Assembly: GCA_963834135.1 (NCBI GenBank)
Contig: CAWIAN010000010.1
Coordinates: 682,001-746,000 of the forward strand
DNA length: 64,000 nucleotides
Direction: 5' to 3'
Source of the DNA: Bog-257 sp963834135
GTDB taxonomy: Bacteria; Acidobacteriota; Terriglobia; Terriglobales; Acidobacteriaceae
In this document: piece after piece, positions 9,017-17,384 of the stretch
Layout: every line of letters begins with the position of its first letter
How positions within the stretch are numbered: the stretch's first letter is position 1
Position numbers and translations under genes: made by a program
Notes under the pieces: model-generated
What the model was told of the DNA's origin: nothing
The model's input: the letters and a program-made list of their open reading frames with translations, nothing else
The model's database searches: none

Positions 9017-9379
9017 TCACGCGTTCTCGGGACCCAGGATTCGCTTCGCCCTGGCCATGGCAATGACCCGCTCCATGCGCTCGGCCTCCGCCTCCGCCAA
9101 TGCGCAACCCTGTTTCGTAAGACGGTAATAGCGCCGACGCTCATCGTCGAGGCTGAAGTCCGGCCGCTCGGCACTCTCCTCAATGAAGCCGTCTTGCAAT
9201 AAGCGCTTGATGATTCCGTAGAGCGTGCCCGCCCCCAGCCGCACTTCATCGTTTGTCCGACGCGCAATCTCTTTGCTGATCACATAACCGTGTTTCTCGC
9301 CATCGGCCAGGGACAACAGCACATGGAACACAGCCGGGCTGAGCGGCAAATACGACTCAATGGCCTTTTTCTTTCCCAC
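9017..9379 (-). CDS. PadR-family transcriptional regulator
   Basis: The 120-residue protein is a compact PadR regulator. It has a winged helix with HGYVISKEIARRTN, the GAGTLYGIIKRLLQDGFIEE recognition and wing segment, and DERRRYYRLTKQG closing the wing, followed by a C-terminal dimerisation helix (AEAEAERMERVI). GTG at 9379 is chosen because GGAGGG lies seven bases upstream; the frame is open further up. It is the first gene of the operon with the ADOP permease and two rhodaneses, a pairing common in Acidobacteriota, and probably represses its own operon in response to a small molecule. Confidence 0.9.
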   Translation of the reverse strand: MGKKKAIESYLPLSPAVFHVLLSLADGEKHGYVISKEIARRTNDEVRLGAGTLYGIIKRLLQDGFIEESAERPDFSLDDERRRYYRLTKQGCALAEAEAERMERVIAMARAKRILGPENA

Positions 9380-9451
9380 CGAAAGACCCTCCTTCACCAA
9401 CTGCAGCAGTTCCCCACAATTTTCCGCCGTTTCTCTCAATCCGCTTTACAT

Positions 9452-9480
9452 TAGTACGTCTCTACTGATACTAGTACGTC
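9452..9480. promoter_or_regulatory. Putative PadR operator: two direct repeats
   Basis: TAGTACGTC occurs at 9452-9460 and again at 9472-9480, exactly 20 bases apart, about two helical turns. The second copy is part of a TACTAGTA palindrome. The pair lies between the divergent PadR operon and the TauE-like gene, where an autoregulatory site is expected. Binding is inferred. Confidence 0.45.
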
Positions 9481-9535
9481 ATACGTTATATATGCTCGCC
9501 GTGTGAGCGAGTCAAGCAAAAAGTGAGGAGCGGCC

Positions 9536-9895
9536 ATGGAAACTGCGCTACTGCTATCGGTGGGGATCGCTATCGGCATTGTTTCAGGATTGATTGGCCT
9601 GGGAGGAGCCATCTTCCTGATTCCATTTCTGGTGTACGGATACGGCATGGACCAGCATCGGGCACAAGGAACATCGATTGCCACATTGCTGCTGCCGATT
9701 GGAGCGCTCGCGTTCTGGAAGTACTACAACGCCGGCAATGTGGACATTAGAATCGCTGCCCTCATGGCTGTCGGCTTCTTTGTTGGAGGGTATTTTGGCG
9801 GGTCATGGGCGCAAGCTGTGCCAACCGTTTTGCTGCGCCGCGTCTTTGCCATCTGCCTCGTAGCTCTCGCCGTCAAAATGTTTGTGCAGAAGTAA
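9536..9895 (+). CDS. Half-size TauE/SafE-type membrane transporter
   Basis: The 119-residue protein is almost wholly hydrophobic with about four membrane segments. Its N-terminus GIVSGLIGLGGAIFLIP is the repeat signature of the TauE/SafE (DUF81) anion-export family, followed by GTSIATLLLP. Usual members have about 250 residues made of two such repeats; this one has a single repeat and would need to dimerise. The family exports sulfite, sulfoacetate or related organosulfur anions. A GAGGAG site precedes the ATG. It is divergent from the PadR-permease-rhodanese operon, so a sulfur-related role is plausible. Confidence 0.8.
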   Translation: METALLLSVGIAIGIVSGLIGLGGAIFLIPFLVYGYGMDQHRAQGTSIATLLLPIGALAFWKYYNAGNVDIRIAALMAVGFFVGGYFGGSWAQAVPTVLLRRVFAICLVALAVKMFVQK

Positions 9896-9935
9896 GATGG
9901 CGCGCCATTTCGAACCTGTTTGGCTCGCGACTCGG

Positions 9936-10307
9936 TCACCAGACCCTGAGGCGCTCTTCGGGCTTCAGGTATAGCTTGTCCTTAGGAGCGATTTCGTAGG
10001 CCTTGTACCAGCCATCAACATTACGTACCGTGTCGCTCCGATACTCCCCCGGCGCGTGGGTATCGGCTGCGATCTGTTTCCGTAACGCGGCTTCGCTCTG
10101 GAGCTTTCGCCATCTCTGCGCAAAGGCCAGGAAGAAACGCTGCTCCCCGCTCAAGCCGCCTATTAGGATGTCGGCTCTACCTTTCAAAGACAGAATGTAC
10201 GCGTCGTGCGCTACCGCCAGTCCGGCCAGATCCGCAATGTTTTCATTCAAGACCTGCTTGCCGTTAACACAGAGACCAGCGAGCGGGCAGTAAGCGTCGA
10301 ACTGCAC
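9936..10307 (-). pseudogene. M13 (neprilysin/PepO) metallopeptidase remnant, C-terminal end
   Basis: About 120 codons match the last part of M13 zinc peptidases: VNGKQVLNENIADLAGL (the third zinc-ligand motif), a middle helix block, and YRSDTVRNVDGWYKAYE with the characteristic RVW terminus. The catalytic HExxH region and the large N-terminal domain, normally more than 500 residues, are missing. The sequence upstream of 10307 is occupied by the response-regulator gene end. It is therefore a decayed fragment rather than a working peptidase. Confidence 0.75.
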
Positions 10308-10374
10308 ACGGAAGCACCACTGCGGGTGACTTCCTGGCGCTTCCTGGATAGACTATCGAGATTCCGTGCGGCTG

Positions 10375-11058
10375 CTAGGTCAGAAATTTGTAACCCGCAC
10401 CATGAACGGTTCGCAGGTGTGCCGGGCTGCCAGGATCCCTCTCCAGCTTTTGCCGGAGGCGCATAACGTGGGTGGCCACCGTTCGAGAGCCTGATTGAGG
10501 GCGATGGCTCCAGACCTCGCGTAGTAGCTCGTCGTCGGAGATAACGCGACCCTGATTTCCAAGGAAGAAGCGCAGCATCTTGAATTCTTGTGGAGTAAGT
10601 GGAACGGCGGACCCATCGCGAAGGACTTCCATGCTCAAGAAGTTGACCTCTACACCGTCGAAGCTGTAATTGCTGTTTTCTATCGGTTTTTCCCGGTTCA
10701 AACGGCGCACGGCCGCCCTGACTCGCGCCAGCAGTTCTCGTGGGCTGAATGGCTTGGTGACATAGTCGTCGGCGCCCAATTCCAGAAGAACAACCTTGTC
10801 CAACTCCGCTTTCGCGGTGCTAAGCACCAGGATAGGCACATTCGAAGAACGCCTGCGAATTTCGCTGCAAAAATCCTGACCAGCGAATCCGGGAATTCGC
10901 GGCTCGACGATAACGACACGCGGCATGATGGCGTCGAAGAGCGAGATGGCCGTACTCCCGTCGGCCGCCATCGATAACTCAAATTCAGAGCTTACGAAAA
11001 TCTGGCGCAAGACTTTTCGAGTTGCGGCATCGTTATCGATAACGAGAATCTTATCCAT
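10375..11058 (-). CDS. OmpR/PhoB-type response regulator with Glu at the phospho-acceptor site
   Basis: The 227-residue protein has an N-terminal receiver with the acidic pair (VIDND), a switch Ser/Thr (VLSTAK) and the conserved Lys (VTKPFSP). A C-terminal winged helix (LTPQEFKMLRFFL to VHGAGYKFLT) follows, as in KdpE/PhoB. At the usual phospho-Asp position the sequence reads VIVEPRIPG, placing Glu52 there. Such a change often mimics phosphorylation, so the protein may be locked on or regulated in another way. No histidine kinase gene adjoins it. It lies 55 bases downstream of the radical SAM operon, on the same strand, and could be its last gene. Confidence 0.88.
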   Translation of the reverse strand: MDKILVIDNDAATRKVLRQIFVSSEFELSMAADGSTAISLFDAIMPRVVIVEPRIPGFAGQDFCSEIRRRSSNVPILVLSTAKAELDKVVLLELGADDYVTKPFSPRELLARVRAAVRRLNREKPIENSNYSFDGVEVNFLSMEVLRDGSAVPLTPQEFKMLRFFLGNQGRVISDDELLREVWSHRPQSGSRTVATHVMRLRQKLERDPGSPAHLRTVHGAGYKFLT

Positions 11059-11113
11059 GCTACTTTCCGAAACTCGAATGTGATCGGCTCATTTCACCCA
11101 CTCTCGCGCGCCG

Positions 11114-12139
11114 TTAGGCACGGTACAGTGAGCAGACACAGCTTCGACAAACGGGGTTACTTGTAACGTCGAGCCCTCGCCGAAAAGCTTGCGCGGCCTC
11201 GCCGTTGATAATCTCCTCGAGTTCGCCGTCCCGCAAATTACCAATCGGTTGGTGAAAGAAGCACGGACGAACGGCTCCATTGGTCTCCACAACGGCAGAT
11301 ACCCATGGAGCATTGCATCTGGGAGACATCTGACTTGCCAATCCCAGATGGGCCTTGAAATGTGTCGCGATTCCCCTTAGCTTCGCTGCATTCTCTGCGA
11401 TGTAGCCGGTATGAAGATCGCCGTCGAACGTGACAATCAGCGTCTCTAGTTCATTCTCCAGCGTGCGCAATTCATCGACCGAAAGAGCTACTTGGTTCTG
11501 CTTTTCGACCGGCCACAGTAGCGGGCGGTTGAACGCCTCCGAAGTCAGGTCGGCAGCAAGAAAAGAAATGCCGTCTAGCCCAAGCTCCTTTGCAGCTCGC
11601 ACTGTCGCACGCAGAGATGTGTGATTCATTCTTTGCACCGTGGTGCGTGCTGTGATGCGCATGTCAGGACGGCGCTTCCGGACTTCAGACACACCCGATT
11701 GAATGAGATCGAAGCTCCCTGTGACCCGTCGAATCGCGTCGTGCACCGATCGTGGTCCGTCAACTGAAATAATCACGTCATCAAATAGCGCCGCAACCTC
11801 GGCGGCGCGCCTTGAAAGCAGCAAACCGGTCGTCAGAAGGGTGAGTCGCACATCAAGCGCGCGGAGGAAGACGCACAGCGCACTGAGATCGCTGTGCATC
11901 AATGGTTCTCCTCCAGTGAGGACCACCCATTCCACGCGCAGGCGGCGCAACGAGTCGCGATGCCTCTCCAGATTCGCCGCGGTGATCTCCGAGGCTTCTT
12001 CGCGCTTCCAGATGTCACACATCAGGCAGCGGCAGTTACACCGGCTATGCACGTTGAGGACGAGAATCGGCATGGTCTCGATGTGGCCATCGTGTATCTC
12101 CAACACAGGCCGATCTTTAAAACCAGACTGAACACACAT
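11114..12139 (-). CDS. Radical SAM protein with SPASM-like C-terminal cluster
   Basis: The 341-residue protein has the radical SAM iron-sulfur motif Cys34-x3-Cys38-x2-Cys41 (CNCRCLMC), a GGEP segment (VVLTGGEPLMH) for SAM binding, and a Cys-rich tail (CNAPW, VRPCFF, NPVCRSCVC) typical of SPASM or twitch auxiliary clusters. SPASM enzymes modify peptides, sugars or other substrates by radical chemistry, but no peptide precursor gene is visible. Its start overlaps the amidohydrolase stop by 23 bases, so it is part of the same transcript. It differs from the five class B enzymes of the operon in lacking a B12-type N-terminal domain. Confidence 0.88.
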   Translation of the reverse strand: MCVQSGFKDRPVLEIHDGHIETMPILVLNVHSRCNCRCLMCDIWKREEASEITAANLERHRDSLRRLRVEWVVLTGGEPLMHSDLSALCVFLRALDVRLTLLTTGLLLSRRAAEVAALFDDVIISVDGPRSVHDAIRRVTGSFDLIQSGVSEVRKRRPDMRITARTTVQRMNHTSLRATVRAAKELGLDGISFLAADLTSEAFNRPLLWPVEKQNQVALSVDELRTLENELETLIVTFDGDLHTGYIAENAAKLRGIATHFKAHLGLASQMSPRCNAPWVSAVVETNGAVRPCFFHQPIGNLRDGELEEIINGEAAQAFRRGLDVTSNPVCRSCVCSLYRA

Positions 12140-13346
12140 GCCGTATCCGTTTGCCCCCGAGCTTAACTTCGCTTCCGAGTGCTTTCTGCGCTTCGCTGAA
12201 AAGCCGACCCAACGGCGCTTTTACCCAGCGCAGACATGAAGCAATCTCAAGTGGGCGCAACTCCTGCGTCAGTTCGGGTGGCAATCTACGAAATATTTCC
12301 TCTGATGCGAGCTGTACCCGACCACCGACAATCACTAGTTCAACGTCGCTCGCCCCGAGATTGGCAACCGTTTCGGCCGGGCTTAATCCCTTTTCGCGGA
12401 CGCCCACAACATCGGCAACCCCATCGGTGCGGATGCTTCCCTGTCCGTCCTGCAAACGAAACACCTGAGCAGCGCGCAAGAACAACATGCGATATAGGTC
12501 TCGCGCGGAGACACCAGCCTCCCGATGCGCAATTTGGATCTCGTCCAACAGGTCACCCGCCGCAGTCAGCGGCGAATCGCTTCCCAAAAGCACTCGTCGA
12601 ATGCTCGCAATTGTCTTGCTGCCGTGGGTTCGTCCAAAGAGGTAACGATTCGAGCTGGGGCACCACACGAGTGTTGCGTTCCGGGCATTGAGCAACGCGA
12701 TACCGGCAGCGCTGATTGCCAGGCCGTGAACTAAAACACTGCGCTCACCGAGAGCGTGAAGGCGGTCGAGTTCGAACACTTCGTCCACGGATGCTTCGTC
12801 TACACCTTCGCACGCATGCACAATAAAAGGCTGGTTATCCGGCGTTGCCGTGAACTTTGCTCGTACGTCCGAGTCCATTGAAAGCGAATGAGCCCACCCG
12901 TAATTGGTCACAACACGTATTGGGAAGTCGGCCAACAACAATTCCGGGTGCAGGGGATTGTGATGACACACCGTCGTCACGCCGCAAAGCAAATTACGCA
13001 GCGCCCCCCACCACAAACGCACATCGTGAGGAACAGACTGGTGCGCATCAATGATCGCTCCCTCGTGTTCCTGGATGTCTCGCGCCCATTCGGACGCATT
13101 TCGATATGGACCCCGACCCAGATTTGGATACAACCCGAACTCGAGGTGATCGTGAGCGTTGATCAAACCGGGAAGCAACAAATAGCCGTGCAGGTGCGCG
13201 CTCACCGTAGCAGCCGGGCCATTCTGCACCCTGCTGCTTGACGCGATAGTGCGCACTCGTCCATCGCAGATTTCGATGTCGCTGTTTATCGAGGTCTCCC
13301 CGTCCAGCGCAATCCTGGCTCCTCGTAGTGAGAATTCAGTGAGCAC
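12117..13346 (-). CDS. Metal-dependent amidohydrolase (TRZ/ATZ-like deaminase family)
   Basis: This protein of about 409 residues has the amidohydrolase plan. An N-terminal beta-sandwich strand (LRGARIALDG) leads to the first metal motif INAHDHLEF (HxH), then IVHACEG and LVHGLAIS (histidine ligands) and LGSDSPLTA (catalytic Asp). The C-terminal sandwich closes with VELVIVGGRVQLAS. Related enzymes hydrolyse C-N or C-Cl bonds in triazines, purines or hydantoins. The frame is open further upstream, but GTG at 13346 overlaps the methyltransferase stop by only 11 bases and gives the usual length. It sits inside the radical SAM operon and may open or deaminate a ring in that pathway. Confidence 0.85.
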   Translation of the reverse strand: MLTEFSLRGARIALDGETSINSDIEICDGRVRTIASSSRVQNGPAATVSAHLHGYLLLPGLINAHDHLEFGLYPNLGRGPYRNASEWARDIQEHEGAIIDAHQSVPHDVRLWWGALRNLLCGVTTVCHHNPLHPELLLADFPIRVVTNYGWAHSLSMDSDVRAKFTATPDNQPFIVHACEGVDEASVDEVFELDRLHALGERSVLVHGLAISAAGIALLNARNATLVWCPSSNRYLFGRTHGSKTIASIRRVLLGSDSPLTAAGDLLDEIQIAHREAGVSARDLYRMLFLRAAQVFRLQDGQGSIRTDGVADVVGVREKGLSPAETVANLGASDVELVIVGGRVQLASEEIFRRLPPELTQELRPLEIASCLRWVKAPLGRLFSEAQKALGSEVKLGGKRIRHVCSVWF

Positions 13347-14094
13347 TTTGAGATGTCGGCCCGACGAAGCCTCTGCGAGGGACGTCGGGTTTGGCTTCGA
13401 GAATGTAGATCGCGGGCAGTCCCGCAGCTGCATAAAACGAGTCCAGCTTTCCTGCCGTGAAGAATATCTCCAGTTCAGGAACGCCGAACGGTGGCTCCAA
13501 GACGCAAGTGATCTTGAATCCCGCGTTTCGCAAGCTCCACATAGTCGCAGCCAGAGATCGCTGAAAGGTTTTCGGCTCAACCTGACGCCCCCCCGTGCGG
13601 AAACCTCGCTTCCAATGGCACGCGGCAGCCGTCTCCGGGTGCACGTCTGAAAGGTAGATTCGACTATCGAGTCGCGAAGCGCGGCGCAGTTCTCGGGCAA
13701 CAGCGTCAATGTCGGGAACATAGCTGACAAGAAACGACGCGACAATCACGTCAGCCGACTGACTGTCGACGGGCAAACGAGTTGCATTGCCCACCGTGAT
13801 CACGGCTCCCTGCACCAACTTTTGTCGCGCACGAGCGACCATTTCCGGGGAGGAATCAATGCCGGTGAGACTCTGGGGACTTTGTGCATGCAGTCGTTCC
13901 AGCCACCTCCCCGTCCCACAACCCACGTCCAGCAAGTCCTTATTCCGTAAGTCCGGCAGTAAGGGTGAAAGGAAGCGCTCTTCCAGGGCGAGCAGCGGAT
14001 TGGGCAACTCGTCGTAAAGACGTGACCAGAGTGCAAACTCACGCTTCTGTCCCCTATTGTGTAACGGCATCGAGAGTTTGGCTGCTGAACTCAT
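13336..14094 (-). CDS. Class I SAM-dependent methyltransferase (MT3)
   Basis: The 252-residue protein carries motif I LLDVGCGTGRWLERL, an acidic loop GIDSSPEMV, and motif IV-like DVIVASFLVSYV, the usual SAM-binding order of class I enzymes. The substrate-recognition part (MWSLRNAGFKITCV and beyond) is unassigned. It starts seven bases after the preceding radical SAM gene and overlaps the amidohydrolase, so it is made with them. It is one of three non-identical methyltransferases in the operon. Whether it acts on a metabolite, lipid or sugar is unknown. Confidence 0.85.
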   Translation of the reverse strand: MSSAAKLSMPLHNRGQKREFALWSRLYDELPNPLLALEERFLSPLLPDLRNKDLLDVGCGTGRWLERLHAQSPQSLTGIDSSPEMVARARQKLVQGAVITVGNATRLPVDSQSADVIVASFLVSYVPDIDAVARELRRASRLDSRIYLSDVHPETAAACHWKRGFRTGGRQVEPKTFQRSLAATMWSLRNAGFKITCVLEPPFGVPELEIFFTAGKLDSFYAAAGLPAIYILEAKPDVPRRGFVGPTSQSAH

Positions 14095-14101
14095 GGCGAC
14101 C

Positions 14102-15565
14102 TTACAGGCTCTCCTGCTTTGGCCTGCGCAAATCGATCAAACGCTGCGCCAACCTTAGCTCTTGCGGGTACCCATAGATCCCCGACGAATAACGCCAGGC
14201 GCTCAGGCTTTGCAACAGTGCTCGGTTCCAACGAGGGGCGCGGATATCCTGCACCGTGGGCCAACGCGAGCTCACCACGGTTTCGAAATTATCGATCAGA
14301 TTCTTGGTCTTGCGTTTCAGCCAAGGCGTATTCGGATCGATACGCAATGTAAAATCCATCCATCGCGGGCTCGCCCACTCTTCCGGCGTCGTTGGGAATT
14401 CGATCTGCCCGTCAATTTCACCGTACATACTCCCACGTTGTGGTACTGGCGTGTAGTGATAGATAATGATCTCCGCCCGCGGATCGAGCCGCTTGATTCT
14501 GCGGATGAACTGAAGAGTTTCCCGAGTGTCGCGCTCGGGATCGCCGGGATTTCCCACCACGAAGGAGAATTCCGGGATAATGTCGAAATTTTTCATGCGG
14601 CCGGCAACCTGCAATGTTTGCTCCGTCGTAATACCCTTCTTCATCTCTTGCAACGCCCAATCGGATCCTGACTCGGCGCCGAAGAAAATCATGGTGCAAC
14701 CGCCGCGCTTCAACGCGGCCAGCGTAGCGTCGGAATACCGGGACATTACGTCCACGCGTGCCTCGCACCACCATCGCAGATTCAGAGGTGCCAGCCGCTC
14801 TGCCAACTCGCGTGCCTTGTCTTCGCGAAGGAAAAAGTTCATGTCGTAGAACTGGACAGAGTCGGCGCCGTATTTCGTAGCCAGATGCTCGAGAATCGCC
14901 GCCGTGCGTCCCGGATCCTCAAATCTCTCCCGCGAGCCGTAGGCGGCATGCACTCCACAAAAGCTGCAACGGAACGGGCAGCCGATGCTGGCATGGTGAA
15001 CCGCGGTCCGCCGTCCGAAAAACGACGGCCGAAGATATTTCTGTACTGGTAAACGGTGGAAGGGCATCCACGGGAAGGAGTCAGGCCCCTTCATCACACG
15101 CTCGGGATTATGCTGATGCAAGCCGGATGCATCTTTGTAGGAAAGCCCTGCAATCGATTCCAACGAGCGTGAGCCGCGCAATGCGTCCAGCAGTTCCAGT
15201 AGAGTATCTTCGCCTTGGCCTCGCACCGCGTAGTCAACATAGTGGGCATTCAACGCGGCGTCCGCATAGGTAGAGGGAAAGTATCCGCCCCAGGCAATTG
15301 GCACATGCGGGCGAAGACCTCGTATTTCGCGACTCGACTCCATCGCCGCAGCCATCTGCGGTCCGGGCATACAGGTTACGCCCAGCATTTCCACGCAGTG
15401 CTCGTCGATCAGCCGCACAATACTGCCGGTCGGGTCGCTATCGATGTTGCCGTCGACGATCGCGTACTCTTCCCGGCCCTCCAGCACCGCCGCCAACGCG
15501 AGAACTGATAAAGGAAGGCGGCAATTGCGCGGCTTGGTGGCTCGGGGATTGAAAAGGACGATCAC
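14102..15565 (-). CDS. Class B (B12-binding-fold) radical SAM protein, subfamily A copy 3
   Basis: This 487-residue protein has an N-terminal cobalamin-binding-like Rossmann domain (residues 1-130, with WGGYFPS and VRGQGEDTL) and a radical SAM barrel with Cys196-x3-Cys200-x2-Cys203 (CPFRCSFC). The usual DxHxxG cobalamin His motif is not seen, which is common in this class. Such enzymes methylate unreactive carbons or do ring and C-C chemistry (BchE, HpnJ, P-methylases are relatives). The VRGQGE block and overall layout resemble the enzymes at 20302 and 21804. Its ATG overlaps the stop of the upstream methyltransferase as ATGA. Confidence 0.88.
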   Translation of the reverse strand: MIVLFNPRATKPRNCRLPLSVLALAAVLEGREEYAIVDGNIDSDPTGSIVRLIDEHCVEMLGVTCMPGPQMAAAMESSREIRGLRPHVPIAWGGYFPSTYADAALNAHYVDYAVRGQGEDTLLELLDALRGSRSLESIAGLSYKDASGLHQHNPERVMKGPDSFPWMPFHRLPVQKYLRPSFFGRRTAVHHASIGCPFRCSFCGVHAAYGSRERFEDPGRTAAILEHLATKYGADSVQFYDMNFFLREDKARELAERLAPLNLRWWCEARVDVMSRYSDATLAALKRGGCTMIFFGAESGSDWALQEMKKGITTEQTLQVAGRMKNFDIIPEFSFVVGNPGDPERDTRETLQFIRRIKRLDPRAEIIIYHYTPVPQRGSMYGEIDGQIEFPTTPEEWASPRWMDFTLRIDPNTPWLKRKTKNLIDNFETVVSSRWPTVQDIRAPRWNRALLQSLSAWRYSSGIYGYPQELRLAQRLIDLRRPKQESL

Positions 15566-16566
15566 TTCGCTACCTCCGCGACGTAGATGCGGAACCGTGA
15601 CGGTTCGCGCTTACCCTTCAGTTTCGCCGCCAGAGGCCGCATAGCCCAACCCAGTCCATAGAATGGCGCGTAGATCTTCCACTGAACGCCCAATTGCTGC
15701 TCGAGAGCAGCAAGCCGCTCGTCCGTCAAATATTCACGGCTCTGGAGGGCATCGGATGGAAATCCGTATTGCTCGGTAAATCTCCTCCGACGTTCTGCCA
15801 GCATGAGTTCCCCGCTCTCCTCCGTTGTGTACCACGCTGTGTCAGCAATCATCACTGTGCCTCCGACACGCAGACAACGAATGGCTTCCCCTAGCGTCTC
15901 GAGATAGTCCTCCGAGTAATGGAACGAAGCGTTGAAAATCGCCAGGTCAAATTGGCTGTCCGCGAATGGAAGGCGATCAACTTCGGCCTGAAATCGCGGA
16001 AACAAAACCGGCAGCTTTTGTCGATAATGCACCGCGGCCGCCAGCCCATCCAGTTCCGCGGTAAATACGTCAACAGCTACCGCTAAATGATTTCGCAGCG
16101 ATAGGCGATAACTCAACCAGCCGTTGCCCGCACCTAGATCGAGAACGCCGAGATCGCGCCCAATACGGGCTTCGATTTCGGGCAGAATTTTCTGCTCCAT
16201 AAACCTATATGTCCGCGACCGAATCGCCCATTGCTCCTGGTTGTGCCCGACGAGATCCCGGAAGGGCAGCGCAAGGTAATATTCGGGATCACGGCTGCCT
16301 CGCCCCTCTGCTTCTCGCACTGCCTGGTACTCGCGAATAAAGCGCTCGAAGTGTGCTTTGCGGTTGAGGGGCAAGGCCTTCCAAATGCCGTCTTCATTCA
16401 GCATCTGGAAGTGGCATGCGGTGCAGGAATAAAGGAATTCAGGCGGAAACTCGTCTTGCCGGAGGACACCCAGCGGACCGCCGCACTGCGGACATTGCAG
16501 ACGTAACTCCAGGCCGCCGCACGGCTGCTGAGAGACACTCCTGGTGGAGTTCGCAAGAGTCCTCAT
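15562..16566 (-). CDS. Class I methyltransferase with N-terminal zinc ribbon (MT2)
   Basis: The 334-residue protein begins with a four-Cys ribbon (CPQCGG and CTACHF, about residues 25-52) that may bind zinc or position a substrate. A class I methyltransferase core follows, with VLDLGAGNGWLSYRL as motif I, AVDVFTAE and DLAIFNASFHYSED, and a long C-terminal lid (EQYGFPSDALQSREYL). Both ends overlap neighbours by four bases (ATGA), strong evidence of translational coupling. The target is unknown. The ribbon-plus-methyltransferase layout recalls the RlmA type, but the context argues for a biosynthetic role. Confidence 0.85.
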   Translation of the reverse strand: MRTLANSTRSVSQQPCGGLELRLQCPQCGGPLGVLRQDEFPPEFLYSCTACHFQMLNEDGIWKALPLNRKAHFERFIREYQAVREAEGRGSRDPEYYLALPFRDLVGHNQEQWAIRSRTYRFMEQKILPEIEARIGRDLGVLDLGAGNGWLSYRLSLRNHLAVAVDVFTAELDGLAAAVHYRQKLPVLFPRFQAEVDRLPFADSQFDLAIFNASFHYSEDYLETLGEAIRCLRVGGTVMIADTAWYTTEESGELMLAERRRRFTEQYGFPSDALQSREYLTDERLAALEQQLGVQWKIYAPFYGLGWAMRPLAAKLKGKREPSRFRIYVAEVAK

Positions 16567-17384
16567 ATGTTGGACCTTTCCAGGGTGAGTAACGTGTGAT
16601 CACCGATCACTCGACAGACCGGCCATCTGGCAACGACGCGATCAATCGCCTGCAGCCCTTGCAAGGCGCGAGGATACTTGTTTGCGACATGTTCCACGTA
16701 CGACGGTGGAACGGTGACACCAATGCCCATATGACCGCGCAACTCAAAATGCGGTCGAAAGAGCGTCAGTATGTCTCTCATTGTGGGATAGTGAACAAAT
16801 AAAGGGATTTCACCAAGGGATGCTATCGCGCTTCCCTTCCAGCGCCGTATTGCTTGCGCCATGTCCCCATGCGCCAAGTACCACAATGTCTCCCATAAAC
16901 AGACACGGCTGGAGAGGCACAGCAGAAAGTGACCTCCCGGCTTGATCAGGGCGGCCAACTGACTGGCAACGCCGGCCAAATCTGCTACACAGTTGAGCCC
17001 AGAAAAATTGGACAAAGCTCCATCGAACGGTCCAACACCGCGCAGTGCGCCAATTTGCTCCGTTGAACGGACCTCAAGTTGCACCTGAGCTCCCGCGGAC
17101 TCGGCTGCCATTCGCCTAGCTGCCACGGCAACCATGCGCTCCGACGCGTCACACGCCACAACCGATGCTCCCATGCGCGCGAGAAAAAGCGCATCTTCTC
17201 CAGTGCCGCAGTTCAGTTCCAGAATGCGATCGCCGCTTCGAAATGTGCGCCGCATGACGTCCCACACTGCGTCACGTTGCGCTCGCCCAATCTGGGAGCG
17301 CGTGAAGATGTCGTCGTACCGTTCGGCCATCGTGTCAAAGGCCAGCCCGGCGTGATTGACGGTCGCATTTGAGCAGCCGGTCAC
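16563..17384 (-). CDS. Class I SAM-dependent methyltransferase (MT1)
   Basis: The 273-residue protein has a helix typical of small-molecule methyltransferases (FDTMAERYDDIFTRSQ), motif I ILELNCGTGEDALFLA, ACDASERMV and a core strand DGALSNFSGLNCV. The C-terminal half is hydrophobic and aromatic and could contact a lipid or polyketide-like substrate (inference). The start is GTG, with GGAGG seven bases upstream; it overlaps the stop of the preceding radical SAM gene as GTGA and its own stop overlaps MT2 as ATGA. Confidence 0.85.
   Translation of the reverse strand: MTGCSNATVNHAGLAFDTMAERYDDIFTRSQIGRAQRDAVWDVMRRTFRSGDRILELNCGTGEDALFLARMGASVVACDASERMVAVAARRMAAESAGAQVQLEVRSTEQIGALRGVGPFDGALSNFSGLNCVADLAGVASQLAALIKPGGHFLLCLSSRVCLWETLWYLAHGDMAQAIRRWKGSAIASLGEIPLFVHYPTMRDILTLFRPHFELRGHMGIGVTVPPSYVEHVANKYPRALQGLQAIDRVVARWPVCRVIGDHTLLTLERSNI

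Noticed and set aside
9007..9267. N-terminal extension of the ADOP permease over the PadR gene
   Set aside because: The extra residues are low-complexity and basic and overlap PadR, and the prefix domain begins after the GTG near 9006.
13347..13745. Extension of the amidohydrolase into the methyltransferase gene
   Set aside because: The added sequence has no amidohydrolase features and overlaps a well-supported methyltransferase.
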